Shown piece after piece: positions 8,888-17,612 of a stretch of 64,000 nt of DNA. This DNA comes from Aliiroseovarius zhejiangensis (lineage in GTDB: Bacteria; Pseudomonadota; Alphaproteobacteria; Rhodobacterales; Rhodobacteraceae), in contig NZ_BNCH01000005.1 of NCBI RefSeq assembly GCF_014656375.1, positions 186,001-250,000 of the forward strand, given 5' to 3'. Made by a program: the position numbers and the translations under genes. The notes beneath the pieces are model-generated. The model saw only the letters and a program-made list of their open reading frames with translations, was not told the origin of the DNA and made no database searches. How positions within the stretch are numbered: the first letter of the stretch is position 1; each line of letters opens with the position of its first letter.

Positions 8888-9721
8888 TCAATCGGGCAAT
8901 TTGGTTTCATCCGTGCCCAGCGCATCGGCCAGACGGGCGGCGGCGCTTCCGGGGCGCAATGGCTTGGGCTGGCTGTCATCGGGTGCCCAACCGGTCAGAA
9001 AGACAAGATCAAAGCTGGCCGTGATACGACCATCCCCCGCGGGGAAATGCCGGGCATAGCGGGTGTTGACGGCATTCAGGAAGCGGCGTGAAAGTGGCTG
9101 ATTCAGTCTCTGTTCCAGCGCATTTCGCTCTCCCATCAGCCGCAGATCTCGGATCAGGGCGGTGGCGTCGGGATATGTCACCTTGCGCAGATCACTGTCA
9201 GCGACTGGCAAGGCAAAGCCTGCCCGTTGAAGCAGAGCGCCAAGGTCGCGAATTTCGCCCATCGGCAGGATGCGGGGCGACAGGCCGCCGGTGGTCTCGA
9301 TCTCGACCTCGGCCAGCACCGCGCGAAGCTCGGCCAAGGTCTGGCCGCCAAACATCACGCCCATGAACAAACCATCCGGTTTCAGCGCGCGTTTAGCCTG
9401 TATCAATTGTCCGACCGGGTCGTTGGCCCAGTGCAAGGACAGCCCATGGACGACCAGATCATGCATCCCGACCTCAAGGTCCAGCGTGTCATCATCCGCC
9501 ACAATCTTCGCATCCGGGAACGACTCACGCCAGATTTCGGGAAAACCTGTGACGACAGCGGGTTTGGTAAACGTTCTGTTAACCTCTGTCAGGCGATCCT
9601 TCACCTCATCCGCTGCAAGACGTTGCAGGAACAGCCCCTCGGGCGCGGCGCGCCGGCGATTGCGGGCAAGCTGCTCACGATCGGTCAGGCGGGGCGGAGA
9701 TTTGGCGTCGGTCTGCGTCAT
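8888..9721 (-). CDS. NDUFAF5/BioC-like methyltransferase-fold protein
   Basis: Resembles the mitochondrial complex I assembly factor NDUFAF5 and its alphaproteobacterial relatives, usually annotated as class I SAM-dependent methyltransferases. Seen are the N-terminal LTDREQLARNRRRA helix, the HDLVVHGLSLHWANDP strand (motif IV/post region) and LKPDGLFMGVMFGGQTL (motif VI). The usual glycine-rich SAM motif I (D-x-G-x-G) is absent: the equivalent stretch reads RTFTKPAVVTGFPEIW. The ATG at 9721 gives 277 residues; the frame is open further upstream but without family features. It is divergent from comF. Confidence 0.7.
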   Translation of the reverse strand: MTQTDAKSPPRLTDREQLARNRRRAAPEGLFLQRLAADEVKDRLTEVNRTFTKPAVVTGFPEIWRESFPDAKIVADDDTLDLEVGMHDLVVHGLSLHWANDPVGQLIQAKRALKPDGLFMGVMFGGQTLAELRAVLAEVEIETTGGLSPRILPMGEIRDLGALLQRAGFALPVADSDLRKVTYPDATALIRDLRLMGERNALEQRLNQPLSRRFLNAVNTRYARHFPAGDGRITASFDLVFLTGWAPDDSQPKPLRPGSAAARLADALGTDETKLPD

Positions 9722-9751
9722 GGGCGCGGACCATAGATGGAAGGTCGGAAA

Positions 9752-10468
9752 ATGCAATCGGCGCTTGGCGTTCTTTATCCCCCGCAATGCGTCAGCTGTG
9801 CGGCGCCCACCGAGTCCGACTTCGCCCTTTGCGGTGCCTGTTGGCGTGACACCCCGTTTATCGAAGGGTTGGTTTGCGATCTGTGCGGTGATCCCCTGCC
9901 CGGTGAAGACGATGGCACCCCGGCCCATTGTGACGCCTGCCTTGCCACACCGCGACCATGGCGTCACGGTCGCGCGGCGCTGCGGTATTCGGCAAATGCG
10001 CGGCGGTTAATTTTGGCGCTGAAACATGGCGACCGGCCGGAACTCGCGCGTGCCGCGGCGCCCTGGCTGGCGCGTGCTGCGACCCCTCTGATCGCGGCTG
10101 ATACGGTGATCGTGCCGATGCCGATCCATTGGTCGCGGCTGTTTCGTCGTCGTTATAACCAGTCTGTCGAACTTGGGCGGGCCTTGGCGAGGTTTTTGCA
10201 TCTGGACCACACGCCCGATGCGCTGGTGCGCCCGAAACGCACGCGGGCGCATGACGGGATGGATGTCGAAACGCGGTTTGCCAACATGCAGGGCGCGATA
10301 CGGCCGCATCCGAAAAGGGGGGCGGCGCTTGCGGGGCGCAGCGTGCTGCTTCTGGATGACGTGATGACCTCGGGCGCCAGTTTCGATGCGGCCACGCGGG
10401 CTTGCCTTGCGGCGGGGGCAGATCACGTCAATGTGCTGGCCCTTGCCCGCGTGACGCGGGATGCCTAG
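9752..10468 (+). CDS. comF: ComF-family phosphoribosyltransferase-like protein
   Basis: Related to ComF/GntX, proteins linked to DNA uptake whose reaction is unknown. The N-terminal 70 residues hold paired cysteines (CVSC, CGAC, CDLC, CDAC) that probably bind zinc. The C-terminal part is a type I PRTase fold ending in the PRPP loop VLLLDDVMTSGAS. The ATG at 9752 is preferred because AAGG sits seven bases before it; a start at 9737 would add five residues. It diverges from the methyltransferase gene and is followed by grxC. Confidence 0.85.
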   Translation: MQSALGVLYPPQCVSCAAPTESDFALCGACWRDTPFIEGLVCDLCGDPLPGEDDGTPAHCDACLATPRPWRHGRAALRYSANARRLILALKHGDRPELARAAAPWLARAATPLIAADTVIVPMPIHWSRLFRRRYNQSVELGRALARFLHLDHTPDALVRPKRTRAHDGMDVETRFANMQGAIRPHPKRGAALAGRSVLLLDDVMTSGASFDAATRACLAAGADHVNVLALARVTRDA

Positions 10469-10516
10469 GTTTCGGAAGTTCCGGCCAACCCGGCCAGCCA
10501 CGAAACGGAGCCGCCC

Positions 10517-10774
10517 ATGCAACCTGTCACCATCTACACCTCGCCACTTTGTGGCTATTGCCATGCCGCAAAGCGTTTGCTGAACAGCAAGGATGTGGTG
10601 TTTGACGAAATCGACGTGATGATGAACCCAGAAATGCGGCAGGAAATGATGCGCCGCGCAAACGGGCGGCACACGGTGCCTCAGATTTTCATCGGGGACG
10701 TTCATGTTGGTGGGTTTGATGATATTGCCGCGCTGGATCGAAATGGCAAACTTGACCCTTTGTTGGCGGGTTAG
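10517..10774 (+). CDS. grxC: Glutaredoxin 3 (GrxC)
   Basis: Glutathione-dependent dithiol oxidoreductase of 85 residues. The active site is CGYC (residues 12-15), with the cis-Pro TVPQIFIGDVHVGG loop and a GGFDDI glutathione-binding turn. It is cytoplasmic with no signal peptide. It lies 48 bases after comF and three before the nitrilase gene. Confidence 0.93.
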   Translation: MQPVTIYTSPLCGYCHAAKRLLNSKDVVFDEIDVMMNPEMRQEMMRRANGRHTVPQIFIGDVHVGGFDDIAALDRNGKLDPLLAG

Positions 10775-10777
10775 AGT

Positions 10778-11596
10778 ATGAAAACGGCGCTGATCCAGTT
10801 CACGGCGGGCGAGGATCCTGCCGCCAACCTGGAAACCGTGCGGCAAATGGTGCGCGACGCTGCCAGGTCCGGCGCGGCGTTTGTTCTGACCCCCGAGGTC
10901 AGCAATATCCTGTCCAGCAGCCGCCGACATCAGCAAGCGGTTTTGTACCACGAAGCGGACGACCCGTTTCTTGCCGCGATGCGCGAAGACGCCGCCGCGC
11001 TGGGCCTCTGGCTTCTGATCGGATCCTTGGCGCTCAAGACCGGTGACTCGGACGGGCGGTTCGCCAACCGATCCTTCCTGATCTCGCCCGAGGGTGAGAT
11101 CATGGCGCACTATGACAAGATCCATATGTTCGACGTCGAGATCGACGAGACCGAAACCTATCGTGAAAGCGCAGCCTATCGCCCCGGAACGCAGGCAGTG
11201 GTCGCCGACACACAGTTTGGGAAAATCGGCCTGACCATCTGTTATGACATGCGCTTTCCACACCTGTTTCGCAAGCTGGCCAAGGCGGGCGCCACGATCA
11301 TCACAGCGCCTGCCGCCTTTTCCCCTGTAACGGGCAAGGCGCATTGGCAAAGCCTGCTGCGGGCCCGCGCGATCGAAAACGGAGTATTCATTCTGGCCCC
11401 CGCGCAATGCGGACAAAACGGGCCGACGCGTGCGACCCACGGGCATTCGCTGGTCGTCTCGCCCTGGGGCGAGGTTCTGGCCGATGGCGGTGATGCGCCC
11501 GGCATCACAATGGTTGATCTTGACCTTGCGGACGTGGGAAGGTCGCGCCGACGCGTGCCGTCGCTTGACCATGATCGCGAATTTGAAGGTCCCTGA
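10778..11596 (+). CDS. Carbon-nitrogen hydrolase (nitrilase superfamily, Nit1/Nit2-like)
   Basis: Amidase with the Glu-Lys-Cys triad: Glu in LTPEVSNIL (about residue 41), Lys in HYDKIHMFDVEI (about 112) and Cys in LTICYDMRFPHLF (about 154). The HMFDV signature and length (272 aa) match the Nit branch that hydrolyses deaminated glutathione and similar omega-amides, so that activity is inferred rather than shown. It sits three bases after grxC, fitting a thiol-metabolism grouping. Its stop codon overlaps the MarR start by one base. Confidence 0.87.
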   Translation: MKTALIQFTAGEDPAANLETVRQMVRDAARSGAAFVLTPEVSNILSSSRRHQQAVLYHEADDPFLAAMREDAAALGLWLLIGSLALKTGDSDGRFANRSFLISPEGEIMAHYDKIHMFDVEIDETETYRESAAYRPGTQAVVADTQFGKIGLTICYDMRFPHLFRKLAKAGATIITAPAAFSPVTGKAHWQSLLRARAIENGVFILAPAQCGQNGPTRATHGHSLVVSPWGEVLADGGDAPGITMVDLDLADVGRSRRRVPSLDHDREFEGP

Positions 11597-12042
11597 TGTC
11601 GGAAAGCTCGGTTGATACCCTGTCTGTTGCCCTGTTCAGTGAAATGTTCATGGCCGACCAGCTGGCGCGCACCCGCCTGTCAAAGGCGCTGCCCAAGGGG
11701 ATGGAGCTGAGCCACTTTTCCGTGCTGAACCATCTGGCGCGGTTGAACGAAGAAAAAAGCCCTGCGCAACTGGCCAAGGCCTTTCACGTGACCCGTGGTG
11801 CCATGACCAATACGCTGAACAAGCTGGAATGGGCGGGGCATGTGCATATCCGCCCCGACTGGGACGATGCACGGCGCAAGTTCGTCACGATCTCACCTTC
11901 GGGCCGGGCGGCGCGGGATGCGGCGCTTCAGGCGATCACACCAATCATCGGCAACATGGTCACGAAGATTGGCACAGACCGGGTGCGCAATGCGCTGCCG
12001 GTCCTGCGCGAGATGCGACAATTGCTCAGTGATATCGAATGA
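11596..12042 (+). CDS. MarR-family transcriptional regulator
   Basis: 148-residue winged-helix dimer of the MarR type. The wHTH spans roughly residues 35-100, with the recognition region LAKAFHVTRGAMTNTLNKLE and the wing WDDARRKFVTISPSGRAARD. The inducing ligand cannot be told from sequence. It overlaps the nitrilase stop by one base and the next gene by four, so it may regulate this operon. Confidence 0.88.
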   Translation: MSESSVDTLSVALFSEMFMADQLARTRLSKALPKGMELSHFSVLNHLARLNEEKSPAQLAKAFHVTRGAMTNTLNKLEWAGHVHIRPDWDDARRKFVTISPSGRAARDAALQAITPIIGNMVTKIGTDRVRNALPVLREMRQLLSDIE

Positions 12043-12821
12043 AATCGCTGGAGTTTGCGACCGACCTTCTGGTGCAGGCGGGTCAAACCGACATCACGCA
12101 TTATGATGATCGCATCGTGCAGACCACCCCGGATGAGCCGAATTTCTGGTTCGGAAATCGAGTGATTTTTTCCGATCCACCAACGGATGCAGCCCTGCTG
12201 ATCGCGCAATTTCACCGCGATCTGCCAGCGGCCCGGCATGTCTGCATCGGCTGGGATATTCCTGACCTGCCGCTGGAAGAGGTAACCAGAGTTTTCGAAG
12301 GCACGGGTCTGCGCGTCGAACAAGGAGATACGCTGGCCTTGCGTGGTGCCCTGCGACGCGCACCTGTTCCGGAAGGCGCTTGGATTCGGTCGTTTTCAAG
12401 CCCGTCCGACTGGCGGCAAAGCGCGGCGATCGCCAAGGTTCACCATATGAAGGACGGGCTGCCCGAAGCCGAGTTAGAGACTTATCTGCACAACAAGTCG
12501 ATTTCCCGGCAAGCGCAGATCGCTAACGGATTGGGGCAGTGGTATGGTCTGTTCTATGGCAACCGATTGGCGGGGGATATGGGCATCTTCCACGATGACA
12601 GGCTGATCCGTTACCAATCTGTCCAGACGCACGAAGCGTTCCGGCGCCGCGGCATCTGTGCGGCACTTCTATGTGCTTGTCTGGATTGGGCCAGATCACG
12701 TGCACCGAAGGCGCTGCCTGTCATTGTTGCACAGGCGGACAGCGACGCCGGGCGGTTGTATCGGCGGGCTGGGTTCGAACTGGCAGAAACCACGATCAGC
12801 GCCTATCGCCCGTCGCGTTAG
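12039..12821 (+). CDS. GNAT-family N-acetyltransferase
   Basis: Two-part protein of 260 residues. The N-terminal half (1-110) is poorly conserved, and the C-terminal half is a GNAT fold. The acetyl-CoA loop is the segment [15 protein letters not shown] (Q/R-x-x-G-x-A type) near residue 197, followed by a [18 protein letters not shown] beta-bulge motif. The acceptor is unknown. It overlaps the MarR gene by four bases. Its stop interlocks with that of convergent ubiG in a four-base TTAG. Confidence 0.85.
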   Translation: MKSLEFATDLLVQAGQTDITHYDDRIVQTTPDEPNFWFGNRVIFSDPPTDAALLIAQFHRDLPAARHVCIGWDIPDLPLEEVTRVFEGTGLRVEQGDTLALRGALRRAPVPEGAWIRSFSSPSDWRQSAAIAKVHHMKDGLPEAELETYLHNKSISRQAQIANGLGQWYGLFYGNRLAGDMGIFHDDRLIRYQSVQTHEAFRRRGICAALLCACLDWARSRAPKALPVIVAQADSDAGRLYRRAGFELAETTISAYRPSR

Positions 12822-13570
12822 GCGTTCGGCTTCACACATGCCATGGCATAATTCACCGACAGGTCGCGGTCCGAGATGGACCAGCTCCACCCCAGCGGAT
12901 TGAACACCATGCCCTTGCGGTCAACCTCGTTCAGACCGGCTTTAGTGATCAGGTCTGCCAGCTCGTCCGGCGTGATGAATTTCGACCATTCATGCGTGCC
13001 TTTGGGCAGCCAGCGCATGACATGCTCGGCCCCGACGATGGCAACCATGAAACTTTTCGGATTGCGGTTGATGGTTGAGGCGACCATCAAACCACCCGGC
13101 TTCAACAGTCGCTGACAAGCGGTCAGATAGGCAAGCGGGTCGGCCACATGCTCGACCACTTCCATGTTCAGAACCACGTCAAACTGCTCTCCCGCATCGG
13201 CCAGCGCCTCGGCGGTGGTGTGGCGATAGTCGATGTCCAGGCCCATCTGTTCGGCGTGAAGCTGCGCAACAGGGATGTTGCGCGCGGCCGCATCTGCGCC
13301 GACAACTTCGGCCCCCAAGCGGGCCATGGGCTCAGACAGCAACCCGCCACCGCAGCCGATATCCAGCAGACGCAAGCCCTTGAACGGGGTGTTTTCGACC
13401 AGATCGCGCCCGAATTCAGCGGCAATCTGGCTTGTGATGTAATCAAGCCGCACAGGGTTCATCATGTGAAGCGGCTTGAACTTGCCGGTCGGATCCCACC
13501 ATTCGGCGGCCATGGCTTCGAACTTGGCGACCTCGGCGGGGTCAACGGTGGTTTGGGTGTCAGCACTCAT
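12818..13570 (-). CDS. ubiG: Ubiquinone biosynthesis O-methyltransferase UbiG
   Basis: Performs both O-methylations in ubiquinone synthesis using SAM. Of about 250 residues, the N-terminus carries the family block [19 protein letters not shown] and NPVRLDYI. Motif I is [31 protein letters not shown] strand and a [18 protein letters not shown] segment follow. The ATG at 13570 ([10 protein letters not shown]) matches the family; the longer open frame is not expected to be translated. It is divergent from the peptidase gene. Confidence 0.94.
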   Translation of the reverse strand: MSADTQTTVDPAEVAKFEAMAAEWWDPTGKFKPLHMMNPVRLDYITSQIAAEFGRDLVENTPFKGLRLLDIGCGGGLLSEPMARLGAEVVGADAAARNIPVAQLHAEQMGLDIDYRHTTAEALADAGEQFDVVLNMEVVEHVADPLAYLTACQRLLKPGGLMVASTINRNPKSFMVAIVGAEHVMRWLPKGTHEWSKFITPDELADLITKAGLNEVDRKGMVFNPLGWSWSISDRDLSVNYAMACVKPNA

Positions 13571-13626
13571 CAAAGGCGACTTTCTTTCTGATGGCGGGCG
13601 TGGCCGGGTCAATATATAGATGACAT

Positions 13627-14619
13627 ATGGACAAGGCCGCAGGAAAAAACAACGCCACTTCACGGCTTCACCCGCCGATCGACCCGTTTGACCGGCGGAT
13701 GCTGGATGTGGGCGACGGGCATCGGATCTATGTCGAACAAAGCGGCAATCCGCACGGCATCCCCGTTGTTGTGTTTCATGGCGGGCCGGGGGGCGGATCG
13801 TCGCCCGCGATGCGTCGGTTTTTTGACCCGGAAGATTATCGTATCATCCTGTTTGATCAGCGTGGCTGTGGCCGGTCGCGCCCCCATGCCAGCATCGACG
13901 CGAACACCACTTGGCATCTGGTTCAGGATATCGAGCATATCCGGCTGACGCTTGGCATTGATCGCTGGGTTGTATTCGGCGGCTCCTGGGGCGCAACGCT
14001 GGCGTTGATCTATGCGCAATCGCATCCGTCCCGCGTGGCCTGGCTGGTGCTGCGTGGCGTTTTCCTTGCGACGCAGGCCGAGCTGAACTGGTTCTATGGC
14101 GGCGGCGCCGGGCGGTTCTGGCCTGAATTGTGGGAGCGGTTCGAAAGCCTGATTCCCGAAGACGAGCACGACGACATGATCGCCGCCTATAACCGGCGTT
14201 TGTTTTCGGGAGAACCGGGTGAAGAGGCACGCTATGCAAAGGCATGGACCGGGTGGGAAAATGCGCTGGCATCGATCAACAACACCGGCACGGTGATCGA
14301 CAGCCCGGCGGATTACGCCCGCGCTTTTGCCCGGCTGGAAAACCACTATTTCACCCACGGCGCGTTTCTTGAGGTGGATGGCCAGATTCTGCGCGATATG
14401 CCAAAGATCGCCCATATTCCCGGCACCATCGTGCAGGGTCGGCACGATATGATCTGCCCGCCGACAACTGCTTATCATCTACACCAACGCTGGCCGTCAT
14501 CCGACCTGCGGATGATCCATATGGCAGGCCACGCGCTGTCCGAACGCGGCATCGCGGATGAACTGGTCCGCACGATGGAGAAGCTGGCACGGCAAAGGGA
14601 TACATTGGGGGCGAAGTAG
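13627..14619 (+). CDS. pip: Proline iminopeptidase-like alpha/beta hydrolase
   Basis: Serine peptidase of family S33 that removes N-terminal proline. The product (330 aa) shows [18 protein letters not shown] (oxyanion loop), [11 protein letters not shown], and the nucleophile elbow [16 protein letters not shown] with Ser near residue 119. The C-terminal His lies in [11 protein letters not shown]. The DQRGCGRS and GGSWG motifs favour Pip over a generic hydrolase. It is divergent from ubiG with 56 bases between. No signal peptide. Confidence 0.88.
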   Translation: MDKAAGKNNATSRLHPPIDPFDRRMLDVGDGHRIYVEQSGNPHGIPVVVFHGGPGGGSSPAMRRFFDPEDYRIILFDQRGCGRSRPHASIDANTTWHLVQDIEHIRLTLGIDRWVVFGGSWGATLALIYAQSHPSRVAWLVLRGVFLATQAELNWFYGGGAGRFWPELWERFESLIPEDEHDDMIAAYNRRLFSGEPGEEARYAKAWTGWENALASINNTGTVIDSPADYARAFARLENHYFTHGAFLEVDGQILRDMPKIAHIPGTIVQGRHDMICPPTTAYHLHQRWPSSDLRMIHMAGHALSERGIADELVRTMEKLARQRDTLGAK

Positions 14620-14626
14620 ACTCAGC

Positions 14627-14655
14627 TTGCATCCCGGCATGAACTGACCTATATC
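14627..14655 (+). promoter_or_regulatory. Candidate sigma-70 promoter of the rimP-nusA-infB operon
   Basis: TTGCAT (14627-14632) and TATATC (14650-14655) are separated by 17 bases and start eight bases after the pip stop. Transcription would begin near 14662, leaving about 90 bases of untranslated leader before the GTG of rimP. Confidence 0.5.
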
Positions 14656-14671
14656 CCCTTTCAACAGCGGC

Positions 14672-14734
14672 GCTTCGGCCTCCACCCCCGAAGCTCCACC
14701 GGAAATTCCGACGGGCCCGCTGGCCCGTTTTTTT
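14672..14734 (+). promoter_or_regulatory. Structured leader with terminator-like hairpin before rimP
   Basis: Three consecutive inverted repeats: GCTTCGG/CCGAAGC (14672-14678 with 14688-14694), CGGAA/TTCCG (14700-14710), and ACGGGCC/GGCCCGT (14711-14717 with 14722-14728). The last has a four-base loop and seven Ts at 14728-14734, the form of a rho-independent terminator. It ends five bases before the rimP ribosome binding site (GGAG at 14740), so it could attenuate this operon or simply end pip transcription. Confidence 0.6.
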
Positions 14735-14749
14735 GTTTTGGAGATACGT

Positions 14750-15334
14750 GTGAGCAACCTTGTTGCCAAAGCGGCCATTGACCGGCGTCTTGCCGAGATC
14801 GTCCAGCCCGTGATCGAAGGGATGGGGTTTGAACTTGTGCGTCTGCGCCTGATGGGCGGCAAGACACCCACCTTGCAGATCATGGCCGAACGCCCCGATG
14901 GCGGGATCGAAGTTGACGAATGCGCCGACATTTCCACCGCTGTCAGCGCGGTGCTGGATGTCGAAGACCCGATCGAGGACAATTATACGCTGGAAGTCGG
15001 TTCACCCGGCATCGACCGCCCCCTGACCCGCCTGAAGGATTTTCAGGACTGGAACGGGTATGTCGCCAAGATCGAAACCTCTGAACTGATCGACGGGCGC
15101 AAACGCTTCAAGGGCGAATTGGCGGGTGTCGAAGGCAATGAAATTCTGATCGAGATCGAGAATCAGGGTGAAACAGTCACCATTGGCCTCGATTTCGACT
15201 GGCTGTCGGAAGCGAAGCTGGTTCTGACAGACGACCTTATTCGCGACGTGCTGCGTCAGCGGAAGGATGACGGGCAGATTGACGAAGCCCAATTTGATGA
15301 AGTTCAAAAAATCACCGGTTCTGAGGAGGACTGA
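14750..15334 (+). CDS. rimP: Ribosome maturation factor RimP
   Basis: Needed for maturation of the 30S subunit. The GTG at 14750 is chosen because GGAG lies six bases upstream and the resulting start ([17 protein letters not shown]) is the family's. Product of 194 residues with the N-terminal [17 protein letters not shown] region, [15 protein letters not shown] and the [14 protein letters not shown] signature. The C-terminal SH3-like domain follows ([16 protein letters not shown]). First gene of the operon; nusA starts four bases after its stop. Confidence 0.94.
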   Translation: MSNLVAKAAIDRRLAEIVQPVIEGMGFELVRLRLMGGKTPTLQIMAERPDGGIEVDECADISTAVSAVLDVEDPIEDNYTLEVGSPGIDRPLTRLKDFQDWNGYVAKIETSELIDGRKRFKGELAGVEGNEILIEIENQGETVTIGLDFDWLSEAKLVLTDDLIRDVLRQRKDDGQIDEAQFDEVQKITGSEED

Positions 15335-15338
15335 GACA

Positions 15339-16952
15339 ATGGCAATTACTTCTGCAAACCAGTTGGAGCTGCTCCAGACCGCCGAAGCCGTCGCGCGCGA
15401 GAAGATGATCGACCCCGCGCTGGTGATTGAAGCGATGGAAGAAAGCCTGGCGCGCGCCGCCAAGTCGCGTTACGGCGCCGAGATGGACATTCGCGTGTCG
15501 ATTGACCGTAAAACCGGTCGCGCCACATTCACCCGCGTGCGCACCGTGGTCGAAGATGACGAGCTTGAGAATTATCAGGCCGAGTTCACCGTCGATCAGG
15601 CCAAGCAATACATGGATGACCCCAAGGTCGGTGACACGTTCGTTGAAGAAGTGCCGCCGGTCGAAATGGGCCGTATCGCCGCGCAATCCGCCAAGCAGGT
15701 GATCCTGCAAAAGGTCCGCGAAGCCGAACGGGATCGCCAGTACGAAGAGTTCAAGGACCGCGCGGGCACGATCATCAATGGTCAGGTCAAGCGCGAAGAA
15801 TATGGCAACGTCATCGTTGACGTGGGCACCGGCGAGGCCATTCTGCGTCGCAACGAAAAGATCGGCCGCGAAGCCTATCGCCCGAATGACCGTATCCGCT
15901 GCTATATCAAGGACGTGCGCCGCGAAGCCCGCGGCCCGCAGATTTTCCTGAGCCGTACGGCACCCGAGTTCATGGCCGAGCTGTTCAAGATGGAAGTGCC
16001 GGAAATCTATGACGGCATCATCGAAATCAAGGCGGTGGCCCGTGACCCCGGTTCGCGCGCGAAGATCGCCGTGATCTCCTATGACGGCTCGATTGACCCG
16101 GTGGGCGCCTGTGTGGGTATGCGCGGCAGCCGCGTGCAGGCCGTGGTGAACGAACTTCAAGGTGAAAAGATCGACATCATTCCGTGGAACGAAGATCAGC
16201 CGACCTTCCTTGTGAACGCGCTTCAACCTGCCGAAGTGTCCAAGGTGGTGCTGGACGAAGAAGCGGGCAAGATCGAAGTGGTCGTGCCGGACGAGCAACT
16301 GTCGCTCGCCATTGGTCGTCGCGGTCAGAACGTGCGTCTGGCCTCGCAACTGACAGGTCTGGATATCGACATCATGACCGAAGCCGAAGAAAGCGAACGT
16401 CGTCAGGCCGAGTTTGCCGAACGCACCAAGCTGTTCATGGAAACGCTGGATCTGGACGAGTTCTTTGCCCAGCTGCTCGTGTCCGAGGGATTTGCAAACC
16501 TGGAAGAGGTTGCTTATGTGGAGCTTGATGAGCTGTTGGTGATCGACGGTGTCGATGCCGCAACCGCAGAAGAGCTTCAGGCCCGCGCCCGCGACTATAT
16601 CGAGGCGCAGAACGCCAAGGCGCTGGAAAATGCCCGCGCGCTGGGCGTCGAAGACAGCCTGATCGCCTTCGAAGGTCTGACCCCGCAGATGGTCGAAGCC
16701 CTGGCCGAGGATGGTGTGAAATCGCTGGAAGATTTCGCAACCTGCGCCGACTGGGAGCTGGCAGGCGGCTGGACCACGGTGGATGGTGAGCGGATCAAGG
16801 ATGATGGCTCGCTTGAGAAATTCGGCGTGACGCTGGAGCAGGCGCAAGACCTTGTGATGACCGCCCGCATCCTTCTGGGGTGGGTCGATCCGGCTGATCT
16901 GGTGGCAGAGGACGCCGAAGAAGACGGTACTGTCGAGGAGGCCGAGGCCTGA
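15339..16952 (+). CDS. nusA: Transcription termination/antitermination protein NusA
   Basis: RNA-polymerase-binding elongation factor. 537 residues: N-terminal polymerase-binding domain (1-125), S1 domain (GTIINGQVKREEYGNVIVDVG), then two KH domains (DPVGACVGMRGSRVQAVVNEL; LAIGRRGQNVRLASQLTG). The C-terminus carries two acidic helix-hairpin-helix repeats (about 365-420 and 440-515), as in proteobacterial NusA, which bind the alpha-CTD or NusG. ATG at 15339 with GAGGAGGA upstream. An upstream in-frame extension inside rimP is not expected to be used. Confidence 0.97.
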   Translation: MAITSANQLELLQTAEAVAREKMIDPALVIEAMEESLARAAKSRYGAEMDIRVSIDRKTGRATFTRVRTVVEDDELENYQAEFTVDQAKQYMDDPKVGDTFVEEVPPVEMGRIAAQSAKQVILQKVREAERDRQYEEFKDRAGTIINGQVKREEYGNVIVDVGTGEAILRRNEKIGREAYRPNDRIRCYIKDVRREARGPQIFLSRTAPEFMAELFKMEVPEIYDGIIEIKAVARDPGSRAKIAVISYDGSIDPVGACVGMRGSRVQAVVNELQGEKIDIIPWNEDQPTFLVNALQPAEVSKVVLDEEAGKIEVVVPDEQLSLAIGRRGQNVRLASQLTGLDIDIMTEAEESERRQAEFAERTKLFMETLDLDEFFAQLLVSEGFANLEEVAYVELDELLVIDGVDAATAEELQARARDYIEAQNAKALENARALGVEDSLIAFEGLTPQMVEALAEDGVKSLEDFATCADWELAGGWTTVDGERIKDDGSLEKFGVTLEQAQDLVMTARILLGWVDPADLVAEDAEEDGTVEEAEA

Positions 16953-16973
16953 TCTCAGGCCTCGGGTCGGCGC

Positions 16974-17612
16974 ATGACGCGCGGTGGGCAGAAAAAGCGG
17001 CCGGAGGAGCCGGAACGGCGCTGTATCGCGACCGGAGAAACCCAGCCCAAGGCCGGGCTGATCCGTTTTGTCGTGGGACCGGACGGATCGGTGGTGCCGG
17101 ATCTGCTGGGCAAATTGCCCGGCCGCGGGATCTGGGTGTCCGCCGACCGGGCTGCATTAGAGAAAGCCGCCAAGAAGGGGCTGTTCTCGCGGGCGGCGAA
17201 ACAGCAGGTGACTGTCCCGGCTGACCTGCTGCCCATGCTTGAAGCAGCGCTGGCCGACAGGGTGGTTCACCTGATCAGCCTTGCGCGCAAGGCGGGCGGT
17301 GCGGTCGCCGGGTTTGAAAAGGTGAAAGACTGGCTTGTTAAGGAACAGGCCGCCGTCTTGATCCAGGCGTCGGACGGGTCCGAGCGGGGCAAATCGAAGC
17401 TGCGCCCCCCGCCCGGTCGCGACCGGTTCTTCACCTGCCTGACGGCAGATGAGCTGGGAATGGCCTTCGGGCGTGAAAATGTGATACATGGCGCGCTTGC
17501 GTCTGGTGGTTTGGCGTCCCGTGTTGTAGAGGAAGCCAAGAAGCTAGAGGCGCTGCGCGAGCAAGAGAAAGACGGTGGCAACGGTCACCGGAAAGGTACG
17601 AAGACCAGATGA
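16974..17612 (+). CDS. YlxR-L7Ae fusion RNA-binding protein
   Basis: The N-terminal part (about 15-95) is a YlxR/DUF448 domain with [19 protein letters not shown] and [10 protein letters not shown]. The middle part (about 95-190) is an L7Ae-like fold ([21 protein letters not shown]). The tail is Lys/Glu-rich. The two domains are separate genes in Firmicutes but fused in alphaproteobacteria. An RNA-binding role in translation or nucleoid regulation is inferred. It lies between nusA and infB, overlapping the infB start by four bases. Confidence 0.9.
   Translation: MTRGGQKKRPEEPERRCIATGETQPKAGLIRFVVGPDGSVVPDLLGKLPGRGIWVSADRAALEKAAKKGLFSRAAKQQVTVPADLLPMLEAALADRVVHLISLARKAGGAVAGFEKVKDWLVKEQAAVLIQASDGSERGKSKLRPPPGRDRFFTCLTADELGMAFGRENVIHGALASGGLASRVVEEAKKLEALREQEKDGGNGHRKGTKTR

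Noticed and set aside
10007-11572. 521-codon minus-strand frame opposite comF, grxC and the nitrilase gene
   Set aside because: It spans three real genes on the other strand and resembles no family.
12765-12795. GGTTCGAA-like string resembling a tRNA T-loop
   Set aside because: It lies inside the GNAT coding frame and has no acceptor or anticodon stem around it. No tRNA was found in the window.
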